Of a DNA stretch of 64,000 bases, positions 24,352-32,942 are shown one piece after another. Position numbers and translations under genes: made by a program. Origin of the DNA: Microvirga sp. KLBC 81. Its GTDB lineage: Bacteria; Pseudomonadota; Alphaproteobacteria; Rhizobiales; Beijerinckiaceae. The stretch covers positions 54,734-118,733 of the forward strand of contig NZ_QDAH01000011.1 in assembly GCF_003075415.1 (NCBI RefSeq). Reading direction: 5' to 3'. Every line of letters begins with the position of its first letter. Position 1 is the first letter of the stretch. Under the pieces are notes generated by a model, which did not search any database, was not told where the DNA came from, and saw only the letters and a list, made by a program, of their open reading frames with translations.

Positions 24352-25101
24352 ATGACGGGCATCATGGCGTCTCGACTGAAACTCTTCCTGGCCGCGACCG
24401 GCTTGGCCGCGCTCCTGCAGCCCGCTTTTGCGGAGCCGCCCCGCGCGGTTGTGGAATTGTTCACCAGCCAGGGCTGCTCGAACTGCCCGCCGGCCGATGC
24501 GCTGCTGGTCGAGTATTCGAAGCAGCCCGATATCGTGGCGCTCTCCTTTCCCGTGAACTACTGGGATTATCTCGGCTGGAAGGACACGCTGGCCCACGCC
24601 GATTTCACGACGCGTCAGAAGGATTACGCCCACGCCCGCAGCGACCGTCAGATCTTCACGCCGCAGATGATCGTGAACGGCAAGAAATCCTGCATCGGCT
24701 CCGACCAGGCGCAGATCGAAAAGGCGATCCAGATGACCCTGAAGGGCCGCTCAACCCTTCCGGTCGATGTCACGATCGCTGAGCAGAACGGCATGGTCAC
24801 CGTGTCCGTCTCGGAGACGGGGGAGACTATGCAGCGCGAAGCGCAAGTGTGGGTGCTGCCCGTGCTGCGTTCGCGGGCCGTACCCATCGAGCGCGGCGAG
24901 AACAAGGGCAAGACGGTCACCTATGCCAATGTGGTGCGTGGTCTGAAGCGCATCGGCGAATGGCACGGCGGCTCCGCCCGCTTCGAGGTGCCGGTCGACA
25001 CCGCCCGCAGCGGTGGGGACGGCTATGTGGTGCTGCTGCAGACCTCGCATGACGGCAGGCCCAGCGTGATCCTGGGTGCCGCGAAGAGCGCCGGCCTCTG
25101 A
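24352..25101 (+). CDS. DUF1223 thioredoxin-like secreted protein
   Basis: A 249-residue exported protein of the DUF1223 family with a thioredoxin-like fold. A signal peptide (SRLKLFLAATGLAALLQPAFA) is followed by ELFTSQGCSNCPPADALL, which has a CxxC motif, and by FTPQMIVNG, a cis-Pro-like loop. Probably a periplasmic redox or binding protein; exact role unknown. Starts ATG at 24352 or 24364, both compatible with the signal peptide. It follows lpxXL by 17 bases on the same strand and may be co-transcribed. Confidence 0.88.
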   Translation: MTGIMASRLKLFLAATGLAALLQPAFAEPPRAVVELFTSQGCSNCPPADALLVEYSKQPDIVALSFPVNYWDYLGWKDTLAHADFTTRQKDYAHARSDRQIFTPQMIVNGKKSCIGSDQAQIEKAIQMTLKGRSTLPVDVTIAEQNGMVTVSVSETGETMQREAQVWVLPVLRSRAVPIERGENKGKTVTYANVVRGLKRIGEWHGGSARFEVPVDTARSGGDGYVVLLQTSHDGRPSVILGAAKSAGL

Positions 25102-25104
25102 TCT

Positions 25105-25713
25105 CTAGAGAATCACGACCTTGTTCGGCAGCTCGTTCGCGTCATGCGTCTGAGGCGGCGCATGCTGGGCCAGGATCGCGCCAGCACGCTGCACGGCCAG
25201 GATGAGACCGTCGCCGGGCCTGTCCTGGCGGATCGCCTCGATCAGCTCCGCGATGATGTCCCGCCACACCGCAGGGCCGGCTCGGTCGGCAACGCCGATA
25301 TCGGCGATGATCTCCGCATAATGCTCGGCCGCCGCCACATAGATCAGCACGCCCGTCCGCCCTTGCGTGCGCGACAGCCCATGGCTCGCGAATTCCCGCA
25401 AAGCCGCTTCATGGGCCCGCGCGCGTTTGATGCTGCCCGGGATCAGGGCCAAGTGGATCTGTGGCCAGGCCAGCACGAAATTCAGCACAAAGGCGACGAT
25501 GAGCTGGATCAGGAAGATCCGCGAGGGGCCGAGGCTCGTGAACCAGATCAGCGGCCAGGGCACGACGAGCGCCACAAAGAGGCCCAGGAGGGCCGGGATC
25601 GCGCGATAGGCGCTGGCCTGGCGCGCCAGCACCACCACGATCTCGCCCGCGGTGCCCTTTTCCGCTTCGTGAATGGCCTTCGAGAGCCGGCGTTGATCGT
25701 GTTCCGAAATCAT
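25105..25713 (-). CDS. TPM-domain membrane protein
   Basis: A 202-residue protein with two membrane helices (about residues 40-60 and 66-84) and a short TPM domain split around them (GTAGEIVVVLA at the N-terminus, GVLIYVAAAEHYAEIIAD later). TPM domains occur in thylakoid and bacterial envelope proteins and are often called phosphatases, but the bacterial role is unproven. It starts directly after the stop of the larger TPM gene upstream (no gap) and so belongs to the LemA-TPM-TPM operon. The downstream stop is 4 bases from the DUF1223 stop. Confidence 0.87.
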   Translation of the reverse strand: MISEHDQRRLSKAIHEAEKGTAGEIVVVLARQASAYRAIPALLGLFVALVVPWPLIWFTSLGPSRIFLIQLIVAFVLNFVLAWPQIHLALIPGSIKRARAHEAALREFASHGLSRTQGRTGVLIYVAAAEHYAEIIADIGVADRAGPAVWRDIIAELIEAIRQDRPGDGLILAVQRAGAILAQHAPPQTHDANELPNKVVIL

Positions 25714-26502
25714 CTACCAGCTCCCCGAGGCTCCGCCTCCGCCCGACGAGCCGCCCCCGCCCGAAAAGCCTCCGCCGCCGCCGGACCAGCCGCCCGTCGG
25801 GATGATCCAGGGGCCGGAGCTGCGACGACGGCGGTAGACGCCCGGTCTGCTGCTGCCGCGCATGGCGCGATAAATTTGAAAGATGATGAAGGCGATGATC
25901 AGGAAGGTGATGATCGTATCCATGCTCGAGGTCTGATCCTCGCGTACTTGAGCCCGGCGCTGCCATTGCTCCGCATCGCCGGTGAGGATCGAGAGAATGG
26001 CATCGACGCCCGCATCGATCCCGCCTGCGAAATTGCCCTTCTGGAACTGCGGGGCAATCGCCGTCGTGATGATCACCTTCGAGAGCGCATCGGTAAGCGC
26101 GCCCTCCAGGCCATAGCCGACCTCGATGCGGACCTTCCGCTCATTGGGCGCCACCAGCAGCAGCACGCCGTTGTTGTTCTTCTTCTGCCCGAGCTGCCAG
26201 GCGCGGAAGAGGCGGTTGGCGTAATCCTCGACGCTCGTGCCTTCGAGGGAGCGCACGGTGGCGACCACCACCTGATCGGAGGTCCTGTCCTCATGCGCCT
26301 TGAGCTTGGCCTCGAGCGCCGCCTGCTCCTCCGGCTTCAGGAGATTGGCCGTATCGACCACGCGACCGGTGAGGGGTGGGAAGGTCTGGGCGAGAGCCGC
26401 GAGTGGCCAAAAAACGAAAAAGAGCGCAAGGATAAGCGCGGCGGTGTGATGCAGCCGCACCCGACCTCCGAGAGCGGAGGGAAAGCCGCCTGCGCTTACC
26501 AT
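25714..26502 (-). CDS. TPM-domain protein with Gly/Ser-rich tail (YgcG family)
   Basis: A 262-residue exported protein: signal peptide (ALILALFFVFWPLAALAQ), TPM domain (about residues 43-165, containing GRVVDTANLL and GYGLEGALTD), one transmembrane helix (TIITFLIIAFIIFQIYRA) and a C-terminal Gly/Ser-rich repeat of GGGG-x-S type ending in SGSW. This is the standard YgcG/TPM arrangement. It lies 4 bases after lemA, and the LemA-TPM pairing is common in bacteria, which suggests a shared envelope complex. Confidence 0.92.
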   Translation of the reverse strand: MVSAGGFPSALGGRVRLHHTAALILALFFVFWPLAALAQTFPPLTGRVVDTANLLKPEEQAALEAKLKAHEDRTSDQVVVATVRSLEGTSVEDYANRLFRAWQLGQKKNNNGVLLLVAPNERKVRIEVGYGLEGALTDALSKVIITTAIAPQFQKGNFAGGIDAGVDAILSILTGDAEQWQRRAQVREDQTSSMDTIITFLIIAFIIFQIYRAMRGSSRPGVYRRRRSSGPWIIPTGGWSGGGGGFSGGGGSSGGGGASGSW

Positions 26503-26506
26503 ACAG

Positions 26507-27112
26507 TTAGAACTTCACCTGCGGCGGCTGCTCGGAGCCGGCGGTGGCCGTGAAGGTCTCCATGGGCTTGGCGTCGGGATAGATGATCGCCGCGATCCAG
26601 CGGCCCGGGATGGTGCGCAGCTCCGTGTTATAGGCCTGCACCGCCGCGATGTAGTCGCGACGCGCCACCGCGATGCGGTTTTCCGTGCCCTCCAGCTGCG
26701 ACTGGAGAGCCAGGAAGTTGGCGTTGGATTTCAGCTCCGGATAGCGCTCGACGGTGGCGAGCAGGCGGCCGAGGGCACCAGAAAGCTGGTTCTGCGCCTC
26801 CTGGAACTGGCGGAATTTTTCAGGGTCGGTGACGGTGGAGGCATCGACCTGAACCTGGGTGGCCTTGGCGCGGGCTTCCGTCACCTGGGTCAGAACCTCG
26901 CGCTCCTGCTGGGCGAAGCCCTTCACGGTCTCCACCAGGTTCGGAATCAGGTCGGCCCGGCGCTGGTACTGGTTCTGCACCTCGCTCCAGGCAGCCTTGG
27001 CTTGTTCCTCAAAGGTCGGCACGTTGTTGATCCCGCAGGCGGACAGGCCGAAGGCGAGAGCTAATCCGGTCAGGGCGATGCGGAACCTGGTCCACAGGGG
27101 CGAAGCCTTCAT
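26507..27112 (-). CDS. lemA: LemA family lipoprotein
   Basis: A 201-residue LemA protein. The N-terminus ends in a lipobox (LSACG), so it is probably a lipid-anchored periplasmic coiled-coil protein. Family motifs NQYQRRADLIPNLVETVKGF, YPELKSNANF and RRDYIAAVQAYN are present. I chose the ATG at 27112 since AAGGA lies 7 bases upstream and it starts the lipoprotein signal. First gene of the LemA-TPM-TPM operon; function of the family is still unclear. Confidence 0.94.
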   Translation of the reverse strand: MKASPLWTRFRIALTGLALAFGLSACGINNVPTFEEQAKAAWSEVQNQYQRRADLIPNLVETVKGFAQQEREVLTQVTEARAKATQVQVDASTVTDPEKFRQFQEAQNQLSGALGRLLATVERYPELKSNANFLALQSQLEGTENRIAVARRDYIAAVQAYNTELRTIPGRWIAAIIYPDAKPMETFTATAGSEQPPQVKF

Positions 27113-27221
27113 GTCTGTCCTTCCCGCTTTACTAATAGTTCCACAAACTTGGCCGGGTTCAACACTTGGGGCAAGCATGGTGTTTCAACAAGCGGTTTTC
27201 ACGAGTGCCCACTGAGGAAGG

Positions 27222-27267
27222 GAGCATCGGGCCCAAAAGTGCAAATCCACTTTTGGGCCCGATGCTC
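27222..27267. repeat. 46-base palindrome (family B, single-hairpin copy B3)
   Basis: GAGCATCGGGCCCAAAAGTG, a 6-base centre and its exact inverse (20-bp perfect stem). GGGCCC replaces the more common GGACCC, with matching change on the other arm, which indicates compensatory change. Flanked by CTAG at the right edge. Lies between divergent lemA and lysE-family genes. Confidence 0.9.
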
Positions 27268-27324
27268 TAGCCGTAAACAGCGGATTGAGGCATGATCCGG
27301 CAGCCAGAGACGAGGCTTAACCCC

Positions 27325-27966
27325 ATGACCTTTCTGCCCGATTTGAGCACCCTGCTCGCCTATTCGTTCGCCTGCTTCGTGCTGTTCATCACCCCGGGGC
27401 CGGACATGAGCCTGTTCCTGGCGAAAACCATGTCCGGCGGGCGCAAGGCCGGCATGGCGTCGATGCTGGGCGCCATGGCGGGGTGCTGTGTCCATACGCT
27501 GCTCGCGGCCTTGGGGCTTTCGGCCCTGCTGGCGGCTTCCGTCACGGCCTTCACGATCCTCAAGGTTGTGGGCGCGCTCTATCTCCTGTGGCTTGCTTTT
27601 GATGCCGTGCGCAATGGCTCGGCTTTATCAGTGAAGGAGGAGGGCCGGGTCGAGATCCCGTTCTGGAAGACCTTTTTCATGGGCGTCGGCATCAATCTCA
27701 CGAACCCGAAGGTGGTTCTGTTCTTCGTGACCTTCCTGCCGCAATTCGTGGATTCGGCCGATCCTCACGCCTCCGACAAGCTCCTGTTCCTCGGCCTCTA
27801 CTTCATCGCGCTCACCGCCCCCATGGGCGCCATCATGATCCTGGGCGCCGAGAAGGTGATCGCGCTCCTGCGCAATCATCCCAGGGTGATGCGGGGAATC
27901 GACTATTCCTTCGCGGGCCTGTTCGGAGCCTTCGCGGTCAAGATCCTGACGGCATCTGCGAGGTAG
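27325..27966 (+). CDS. LysE/RhtB family amino-acid exporter
   Basis: A 213-residue inner-membrane protein with about six helices, from the LysE/RhtB efflux family. The N-terminal signature FVLFITPGPDMSLFLAKTMSGG and NLTNPKVVLFFVTFLPQF are diagnostic. The substrate (homoserine, threonine, lysine or analogue) cannot be read from sequence. I chose the ATG at 27325; the frame extends 11 codons upstream to another ATG that would give a less hydrophobic start. Its 3' end overlaps the convergent membrane-protein gene by 29 bases. Confidence 0.93.
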   Translation: MTFLPDLSTLLAYSFACFVLFITPGPDMSLFLAKTMSGGRKAGMASMLGAMAGCCVHTLLAALGLSALLAASVTAFTILKVVGALYLLWLAFDAVRNGSALSVKEEGRVEIPFWKTFFMGVGINLTNPKVVLFFVTFLPQFVDSADPHASDKLLFLGLYFIALTAPMGAIMILGAEKVIALLRNHPRVMRGIDYSFAGLFGAFAVKILTASAR

Positions 27967-28435
27967 AAGGGGAGCGGCCGCCCGCATCCCGTCCGGCAAT
28001 CGCCCAATAGATGAAGCCCGCCACCGCCCCGGTGAGGCCGAGGATCGCGCTCACGTGCAATTCTTCGGGGTTCTGAACGCGCGCCGCGCCGCGCAGGATC
28101 CACGGCACCGCAGCCGTCAGCGCGCCGGTGGCGAGCGCATACCAGATGAGGCTGCGCATTTTCAGAACTTCGCTGATCACGGCGATCACCAAAGGCGGCA
28201 GAACGAGCAGCGTGAACATGATCCGCCCCACAGTGAGCATGGCATCGGCCACGATGGGACCGGGATCGTCGGATGAGAACACCGCATCCACGAGGTTCCA
28301 GAACCCGACGAACAGCGTCTCCCCCGTGAGCGTCGCCATGAGCGGATCGACCATCGAGGCGATGAAGAAGAACAGACTGCTCATGCCGACAGCAATGAGG
28401 AGCGCGAAGGGAATGAGGAGAAGCCAGCGGATCAT
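27938..28435 (-). CDS. small multi-pass membrane protein, unknown function
   Basis: A 165-residue hydrophobic protein with four or five predicted helices and the near-C-terminal motif GAVAGFIYWAIAGRD. No known family recognised. It starts by a 4-base ATGA overlap with the gene upstream (28432-28435), whose protein ends in a very similar motif (GALCGWIYWFIAIGR), so the two may be diverged tandem duplicates acting together. It converges with the LysE-family gene and overlaps its end. Confidence 0.7.
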   Translation of the reverse strand: MIRWLLLIPFALLIAVGMSSLFFFIASMVDPLMATLTGETLFVGFWNLVDAVFSSDDPGPIVADAMLTVGRIMFTLLVLPPLVIAVISEVLKMRSLIWYALATGALTAAVPWILRGAARVQNPEELHVSAILGLTGAVAGFIYWAIAGRDAGGRSPSTSQMPSGS

Positions 28436-28860
28436 GGCTTGGCTATAGCATGACCCGGCTCATGTGTCCGCCCGATGGCGATAAACCAATAAATCCAGCC
28501 GCAGAGTGCTCCGGACAGAAGGAAGATTGCTATCAGGTACCAATTGCTGGAAAAATCGGAGGCACTCAAAAATGCTCCAAAGCACAAGCCTATCGACGAG
28601 CCAGCAATAAGAGCTTTCGCGAAAGGGTTCCACCGCAGCAACCTCAGGATCATAGCTGCGACCAGGGACAGGATCAGTGTTGGAATGCAAGTATAAAGCA
28701 ATCCAATAGTCCCTAAGAAAAAGAGATATGCGTAGAAATCTGTTTCCAACAGCCTGTAAAGATTGTCGTGCTCACGAAACATGATCAGCAATGATAGGAG
28801 AAAGGCGGCAAGGTAAGGACCTGCGATCGTCGCCCCAACAACCCCGTTAAGCTGTCTCAT
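28432..28860 (-). CDS. small multi-pass membrane protein, AT-richer, unknown function
   Basis: A 142-residue protein with four predicted helices and the C-terminal motif GALCGWIYWFIAIGR shared with its downstream partner. GGAGAAAGCT stands before the ATG. Its base composition and codon choice (many TTA/ATT/AAA-type codons) are visibly less GC-rich than the surrounding genes, which suggests later acquisition or relaxed selection. Function unknown. Confidence 0.7.
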   Translation of the reverse strand: MRQLNGVVGATIAGPYLAAFLLSLLIMFREHDNLYRLLETDFYAYLFFLGTIGLLYTCIPTLILSLVAAMILRLLRWNPFAKALIAGSSIGLCFGAFLSASDFSSNWYLIAIFLLSGALCGWIYWFIAIGRTHEPGHAIAKP

Positions 28861-28957
28861 AGCTTTCTCCGAGCCGATCTCTGGCCTGGAGCTTCAATAT
28901 CACATTTCGGGCAAAGCAAACAGAGCCGCACCTATCTGCAGCTCTGTTCGATGAGCC

Positions 28958-30283
28958 TTACTCCCCATCCCCCAGCGCGTAGACGCCTTCGGCTCCGATG
29001 CCCTGTTCGGCCATCATGCGGGCGCGGGCGCGCAGCTTCTCGGTCTCGCTCTTGAGCTGGCCGCAGGCGGCAAGGATGTCGCGGCCGCGGGGGGTGCGGA
29101 CCGGCGAGGCATAGCCGGCGCGGTAGACGATCTCGGAGAAGCGCTCGATCCGCTCCCAGTCCGAGCACTCGTATTTCGAGCCGGGCCATGGGTTGAACGG
29201 GATCAGGTTGATCTTCGCCGGAATGCCCTTCAAGAGGCGCACGAGCTCGCGCGCATCGGCGTCGGAGTCGTTCACGCCTTTCAGCATCACGTACTCAAAC
29301 GTGATGCGGCGGGCGTTCGACAGGCCAGGGTACGCGCGGCAGGCATCGAGCAGTTGGCTAATGTCGTATTTGCGGTTGATCGGCACCAGCACGTCGCGCA
29401 GGTCGTCGCGCACCGCGTGGAGCGAGATGGCGAGCATGGTGTTGGCTTCCGCGCCGAGGCGTTCCATCTGCGGCACGACGCCGGAGGTGGAGACCGTGAT
29501 GCGGCGACGCGAGAGGCCGAGGCCCTCGTTGTCCGACATGACGCCGATGGCGTCGATCACGTTGTCGATGTTGTAGAGCGGCTCGCCCATGCCCATGAAC
29601 ACGATGTTTGACACGAAGCGTCCGCCGTCGGTCGGCACAAAAGCGCCTTCCGGGGGCGTGGCATGGGGCCAGTCGCCGATGGCATCGCGCGCCACGATGA
29701 GCTGCGCCACGATCTCGGCCGAGGTCAGGTTGCGCACGAGGCGCTGGGTGCCCGTGTGGCAGAAGGAGCAGGTGAGCGTGCAGCCGACCTGGCTCGACAC
29801 GCAGAGCGTGCCGCGATCGACTTCCGGAATATACACGCACTCGATCTCCGCGCCCTTGTCGAGCGGGCCGGTGGAGGGCATGCGGATCAGCCATTTGCGG
29901 GTGCCGTCCTTGGACACCTGCTCGGAAACCACCTGCGGGCGGGCAAGCGTATAGGCGGCGGCCAATCTGGCGCGCAGCTCCTTGCCCACATTGGTCATCT
30001 CGGCGAAGTCCTTCGCCCCGCGGAAATAGATCCAGTGCCAGAGCTGGGCGACGCGCATCTTCAGCTCGCGCTCGGGCACGCCGATGGCCGAAAGCGAATC
30101 CTTCAGCTGGTCGCGGGTAAGACCGACAAGCGAGGCTCCGCCGGGGGCGGCTCCCGCCGCCACGTGCATCTCAGCCGTCTTTTCAATGGACAAAGCGGTC
30201 GACCCGGCCGCGCGTGCGGCATCGTTCACGGCCACGGGGGCCGCATTGGGGTTACGCTTGGCGATGTCGAGCGCCGTCGCCAT
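28958..30283 (-). CDS. rlmN: dual-specificity RNA methyltransferase RlmN
   Basis: A 441-residue radical-SAM enzyme that methylates C2 of adenine 2503 in 23S rRNA and A37 in some tRNAs. The Fe-S motif [12 protein letters not shown] gives Cys168, 172 and 175, and [12 protein letters not shown] holds the C-terminal cysteine that carries the intermediate methyl. The protein has about 40 extra N-terminal residues compared with E. coli RlmN. I chose the ATG at 30283; a TTG precedes it by 12 bases. Monocistronic as far as visible. Confidence 0.96.
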   Translation of the reverse strand: MATALDIAKRNPNAAPVAVNDAARAAGSTALSIEKTAEMHVAAGAAPGGASLVGLTRDQLKDSLSAIGVPERELKMRVAQLWHWIYFRGAKDFAEMTNVGKELRARLAAAYTLARPQVVSEQVSKDGTRKWLIRMPSTGPLDKGAEIECVYIPEVDRGTLCVSSQVGCTLTCSFCHTGTQRLVRNLTSAEIVAQLIVARDAIGDWPHATPPEGAFVPTDGGRFVSNIVFMGMGEPLYNIDNVIDAIGVMSDNEGLGLSRRRITVSTSGVVPQMERLGAEANTMLAISLHAVRDDLRDVLVPINRKYDISQLLDACRAYPGLSNARRITFEYVMLKGVNDSDADARELVRLLKGIPAKINLIPFNPWPGSKYECSDWERIERFSEIVYRAGYASPVRTPRGRDILAACGQLKSETEKLRARARMMAEQGIGAEGVYALGDGE

Positions 30284-30446
30284 GGGAAATCTCAAGCCTC
30301 GTTGTTGGGAATTGGCGTGCTCTATAACACGATTGCGCCGAAACCGTGAGCTCCGATAAGCAAAATTCCGGGCGAGACCCGGAAGATGCTCATTGACAGC
30401 GTCATTTGCAAGAGTTGGTCGACTTCAGAGTGTCGAACAAACACCG

Positions 30447-30576
30447 CCCTCATCCTGAGGAGCCGCTGCAAGCGGCGTCTCGAAGGAGGGTCAGTGTACG
30501 CTGGAGGCGCCTCGTCCCCGGATCAAGTCCGGGGCAGGCTCTTCGAGACGGCCTGAAGGCCTCCTCAGATGAGGCT
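30447..30576. repeat. CTCATCCTGAGGAG palindromic repeat (family C, copy 2)
   Basis: CCCTCATCCTGAGGAGCCGC...AAGGAGGGTC on the left and CTTCGAGACGGCCTGAAGGCC...CAGATGAGG on the right, with a CCCCGGA/TCCGGGG hairpin in the middle. Longer than copy 1 by this insertion. It occupies the 316-base gap between rlmN and the IalB gene; nothing else is evident there. Confidence 0.85.
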
Positions 30577-30599
30577 CAGGGCAGCTTTGTGAGGTGCCT

Positions 30600-31292
30600 T
30601 TAAACGCCGCATTCCTTGCGGGCATGCTCCAGGGCCTTGCTGAAGCCGTTCAGCGAATAGCGGTCCGTCAGGCTGGAGCCGCGGGCGGACTGCATCTTCA
30701 CGGTCATCGTCCCGCTGCGGGCCATGGTGGCGATGGCCTGGCCTTCCTCGGCAGGGTTCTTCAGCCACGCATTGGAGGCCTTGGTGATCAGCGCATAGGA
30801 GGTGTTGCCGACGGCAGCTTCCGCCGGGCCGTTCTCCTTGGCGGCGAAGCCAAGCACCAGGGCGACCTCGTTCTTCACGTTTTCCGCCGGGCGGAAGGAC
30901 ACGAAGAGATAGGCCGGATCCCGGTTCAGGTTCTTCGGCAGCCGATCCTGGGGCTGACTCAGGGCGTAGCAGATCTTCGAGCGTCCGGCCTGGGCCGTAT
31001 AGACGCCCCAATCGCCGTAAGACGTCACCAGGGAGGCACCGCCTGGACCCGTGGCGGCCTGGGCGGGCTTGGCAGCGGCCGCGCCAGCACCCGCCGCAGC
31101 AGCGGCAGCCGCCGGCTTCGCGGCCGAGGTGGCCTTGCCCGTCTTGGCCGCCGGCTTGGCAGGAGCCGTCTTGGTCGCAGGAGGCTTCTGCGCCGGCCGG
31201 GTCTGAGCCAGAGCTGCAGGCCCGGTTCCGAGGACGAGAACGGCGGAAAGGATGCCCGCGGCGATGCCGCGCTGGAGAGATTGTGTCGTCAT
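30600..31292 (-). CDS. invasion-associated locus B (IalB) family protein
   Basis: A 230-residue exported protein: signal peptide (about 1-30, ending AALAQ), a low-complexity Ala/Lys/Pro linker to about residue 90, and a C-terminal IalB domain beginning SYGDWGVYTAQAG. The domain holds two cysteines (ICYALSQ, KECGV) able to form a disulfide. IalB was described in Bartonella for erythrocyte invasion, but family members are widespread in free-living Hyphomicrobiales, where the role is unknown. ATG at 31292 chosen; a TTG is 12 bases upstream. Confidence 0.87.
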   Translation of the reverse strand: MTTQSLQRGIAAGILSAVLVLGTGPAALAQTRPAQKPPATKTAPAKPAAKTGKATSAAKPAAAAAAAGAGAAAAKPAQAATGPGGASLVTSYGDWGVYTAQAGRSKICYALSQPQDRLPKNLNRDPAYLFVSFRPAENVKNEVALVLGFAAKENGPAEAAVGNTSYALITKASNAWLKNPAEEGQAIATMARSGTMTVKMQSARGSSLTDRYSLNGFSKALEHARKECGV

Positions 31293-31572
31293 GAAGGCGG
31301 ACAATAGGGGAGGATGGTTAAGAACTCTTCACCATGCCGTAGCCCGGCCCCGGCGCGTTGGCGATGCGTCGAAACGCGGCATTACTTGGGAGCTGAAAAT
31401 AAAGGGGCCGCAAAAGCGGCCCGCCGAGTTGTCCTTGAAAAGGCTGTTCGTTGTTCAAAAGGGAGGAGATGAAATAACTTCTGATGAACAGGTCCTGTTT
31501 AGACGAAAAATTATAATGTTGCAATAAGTCTATATTCTTTGTTCTGAATACAATCTTATAGCGTTCAGTCGC

Positions 31573-31962
31573 TCATCCCTGCTCGGAGGTGACTTCCCCT
31601 AGGGATTTCCGTGCCTTGGCCCGGTGATCTTCCGTAATGGAACCCGCGACCTGCGTAATTGCCGCAGCCAGCACGGCGGCATCGTCGGCAAAGCCGATGA
31701 GGGGCAGGAGGTCGCTCACCGCATCGAGCGGCAGGACGAAATAGGCGATGGCCCCTAAGAGAATCAGCTTCACGCGGCTCGGGGTCTTGGGGTCGGTGGC
31801 GCAAAAGAAGGCGGCCACGAGATCCTCGGCGAAGGGGATCCTGCCGGCGACGCGTTTCAGCTTGTCCCGGAACCGCTGCTTCAGGCTCTCCTCGTCACGG
31901 GTGGCCGCGCGCATGGCGTCCATCTCCGCCTTGGTGAAAGGCTTGATGAAAGGCTCGCTCAT
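31573..31962 (-). CDS. DUF1232 (YkvA-type) membrane-associated protein
   Basis: A 129-residue protein with the DUF1232 signature PSRVKLILLGAIAYFVLPLD followed by AVSDLLPLIGFADDAAVLAAA, containing one or two membrane helices. Families of this type are found widely, with no established function. I chose the ATG at 31962, preceded by GGAG; a longer frame begins at 32004. Divergent from the SDR gene at 32043, so both promoters lie in the 80-base gap. Confidence 0.88.
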   Translation of the reverse strand: MSEPFIKPFTKAEMDAMRAATRDEESLKQRFRDKLKRVAGRIPFAEDLVAAFFCATDPKTPSRVKLILLGAIAYFVLPLDAVSDLLPLIGFADDAAVLAAAITQVAGSITEDHRAKARKSLGEVTSEQG

Positions 31963-32042
31963 GCTCCTCCGCTCCTTCGACAGTCTAGGTATCCACCTAT
32001 CCAAGGATTGCCTACAAGCATCCTCAAGAGAGGAGAAAACCC

Positions 32043-32828
32043 ATGAAGCTCGACAAATTGATGGCAGCCATCGTCACGGGAGGCGCTTCGGGCCTCGGTG
32101 AAGCGACGGCGCGCATGCTTGCGGCACAGGGCGTAAAAGTCGCCATCTTCGACATGAACGCGGAGCGCGGCGAGGCGGTTGCCCGCGAGATCGGCGCTCT
32201 GTTCTGTCAGGTGGATGTGACGGACGAGGCCTCCATCGACGCCGGCCTCGTGAAGGCGCGCGAGAAGAACGGCGTCGAGCGGGTTCTGGTGAACTGCGCA
32301 GGGGTGGCGCCGGGTCGCCGCACGGTCACGAAGAAGCGCGAGACGGGCGAACTGATCCCGCATGATCTCGCGAGCTTCCGCAAGACCGTGGAGATCAACC
32401 TCATCGGCACCTATGCGATGATTTCGAAATGCGCCGCCGCCATGGCGGCGCTCGAGCCGGTGACGCCGGACGGAGAGCGCGGCGTCGTCGTCAACACCTC
32501 GTCGGTCGCAGCCCAGGACGGGCAGATCGGGCAGGCAGCCTATTCCGCTTCCAAGGGTGGCGTGCTCGCGCTGACGCTTCCGGTGGCGCGCGATCTGTCA
32601 GGGTTCGGCATCCGCGTGATGACGGTCATGCCGGGCCTCTTCCACACGCCGCTGTTCGAAGGAATCGCGGAGGATTACCGCAAGGCGCTGGAAGCCAACG
32701 TGCCGTTCCCCTCGCGACTCGGACGACCCGAGGAATATGCGCAGCTCGTCAAGGGCATCATCGAGAACGACATGCTCAACGGCGAAGGCATCCGCCTCGA
32801 TGGCGCGCTGCGCATGCAGCCGAAGTAA
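32043..32828 (+). CDS. SDR oxidoreductase, type II 3-hydroxyacyl-CoA dehydrogenase-like
   Basis: A 261-residue NAD-dependent short-chain dehydrogenase. TGGASGLGEATARML binds the cofactor, VNCAG marks the core, and the catalytic set is NTSSVAAQDG with YSASK. The sequence PGLFHTPLFEG and the C-terminal EGIRLDGALRM resemble the HSD17B10/HADH2 group, which oxidises 3-hydroxyacyl-CoA or 2-methyl-3-hydroxybutyryl-CoA in isoleucine and fatty-acid breakdown. GAGAGGAGAAAACCC precedes the ATG. Substrate is inferred only. Confidence 0.9.
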   Translation: MKLDKLMAAIVTGGASGLGEATARMLAAQGVKVAIFDMNAERGEAVAREIGALFCQVDVTDEASIDAGLVKAREKNGVERVLVNCAGVAPGRRTVTKKRETGELIPHDLASFRKTVEINLIGTYAMISKCAAAMAALEPVTPDGERGVVVNTSSVAAQDGQIGQAAYSASKGGVLALTLPVARDLSGFGIRVMTVMPGLFHTPLFEGIAEDYRKALEANVPFPSRLGRPEEYAQLVKGIIENDMLNGEGIRLDGALRMQPK

Positions 32829-32831
32829 GCG

Positions 32832-32942
32832 CTAGCGCATCGTGCGGAAAAGTGGACCCGGTTTTCCGCTCCTAACGATGCGCTTCTCTATGAACGGAGC
32901 ATCGGACCCAAAAGTGGATTCCACTTTTGGGTCCGATGCTTA
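32832..32942. repeat. double palindromic repeat (family B, copy B4)
   Basis: Hairpin 1: AGCGCATCGTGCGGAAAAG...GGTTTTCCG...CGATGCGCT. Hairpin 2 (32898-32940): 21 bases starting AGCATCGGACCCAAAAGTGG, one central T and an exact inverse, so a perfect 43-base palindrome. The TTAA at the right edge forms the TAA stop of the convergent GFA gene. Confidence 0.92.
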
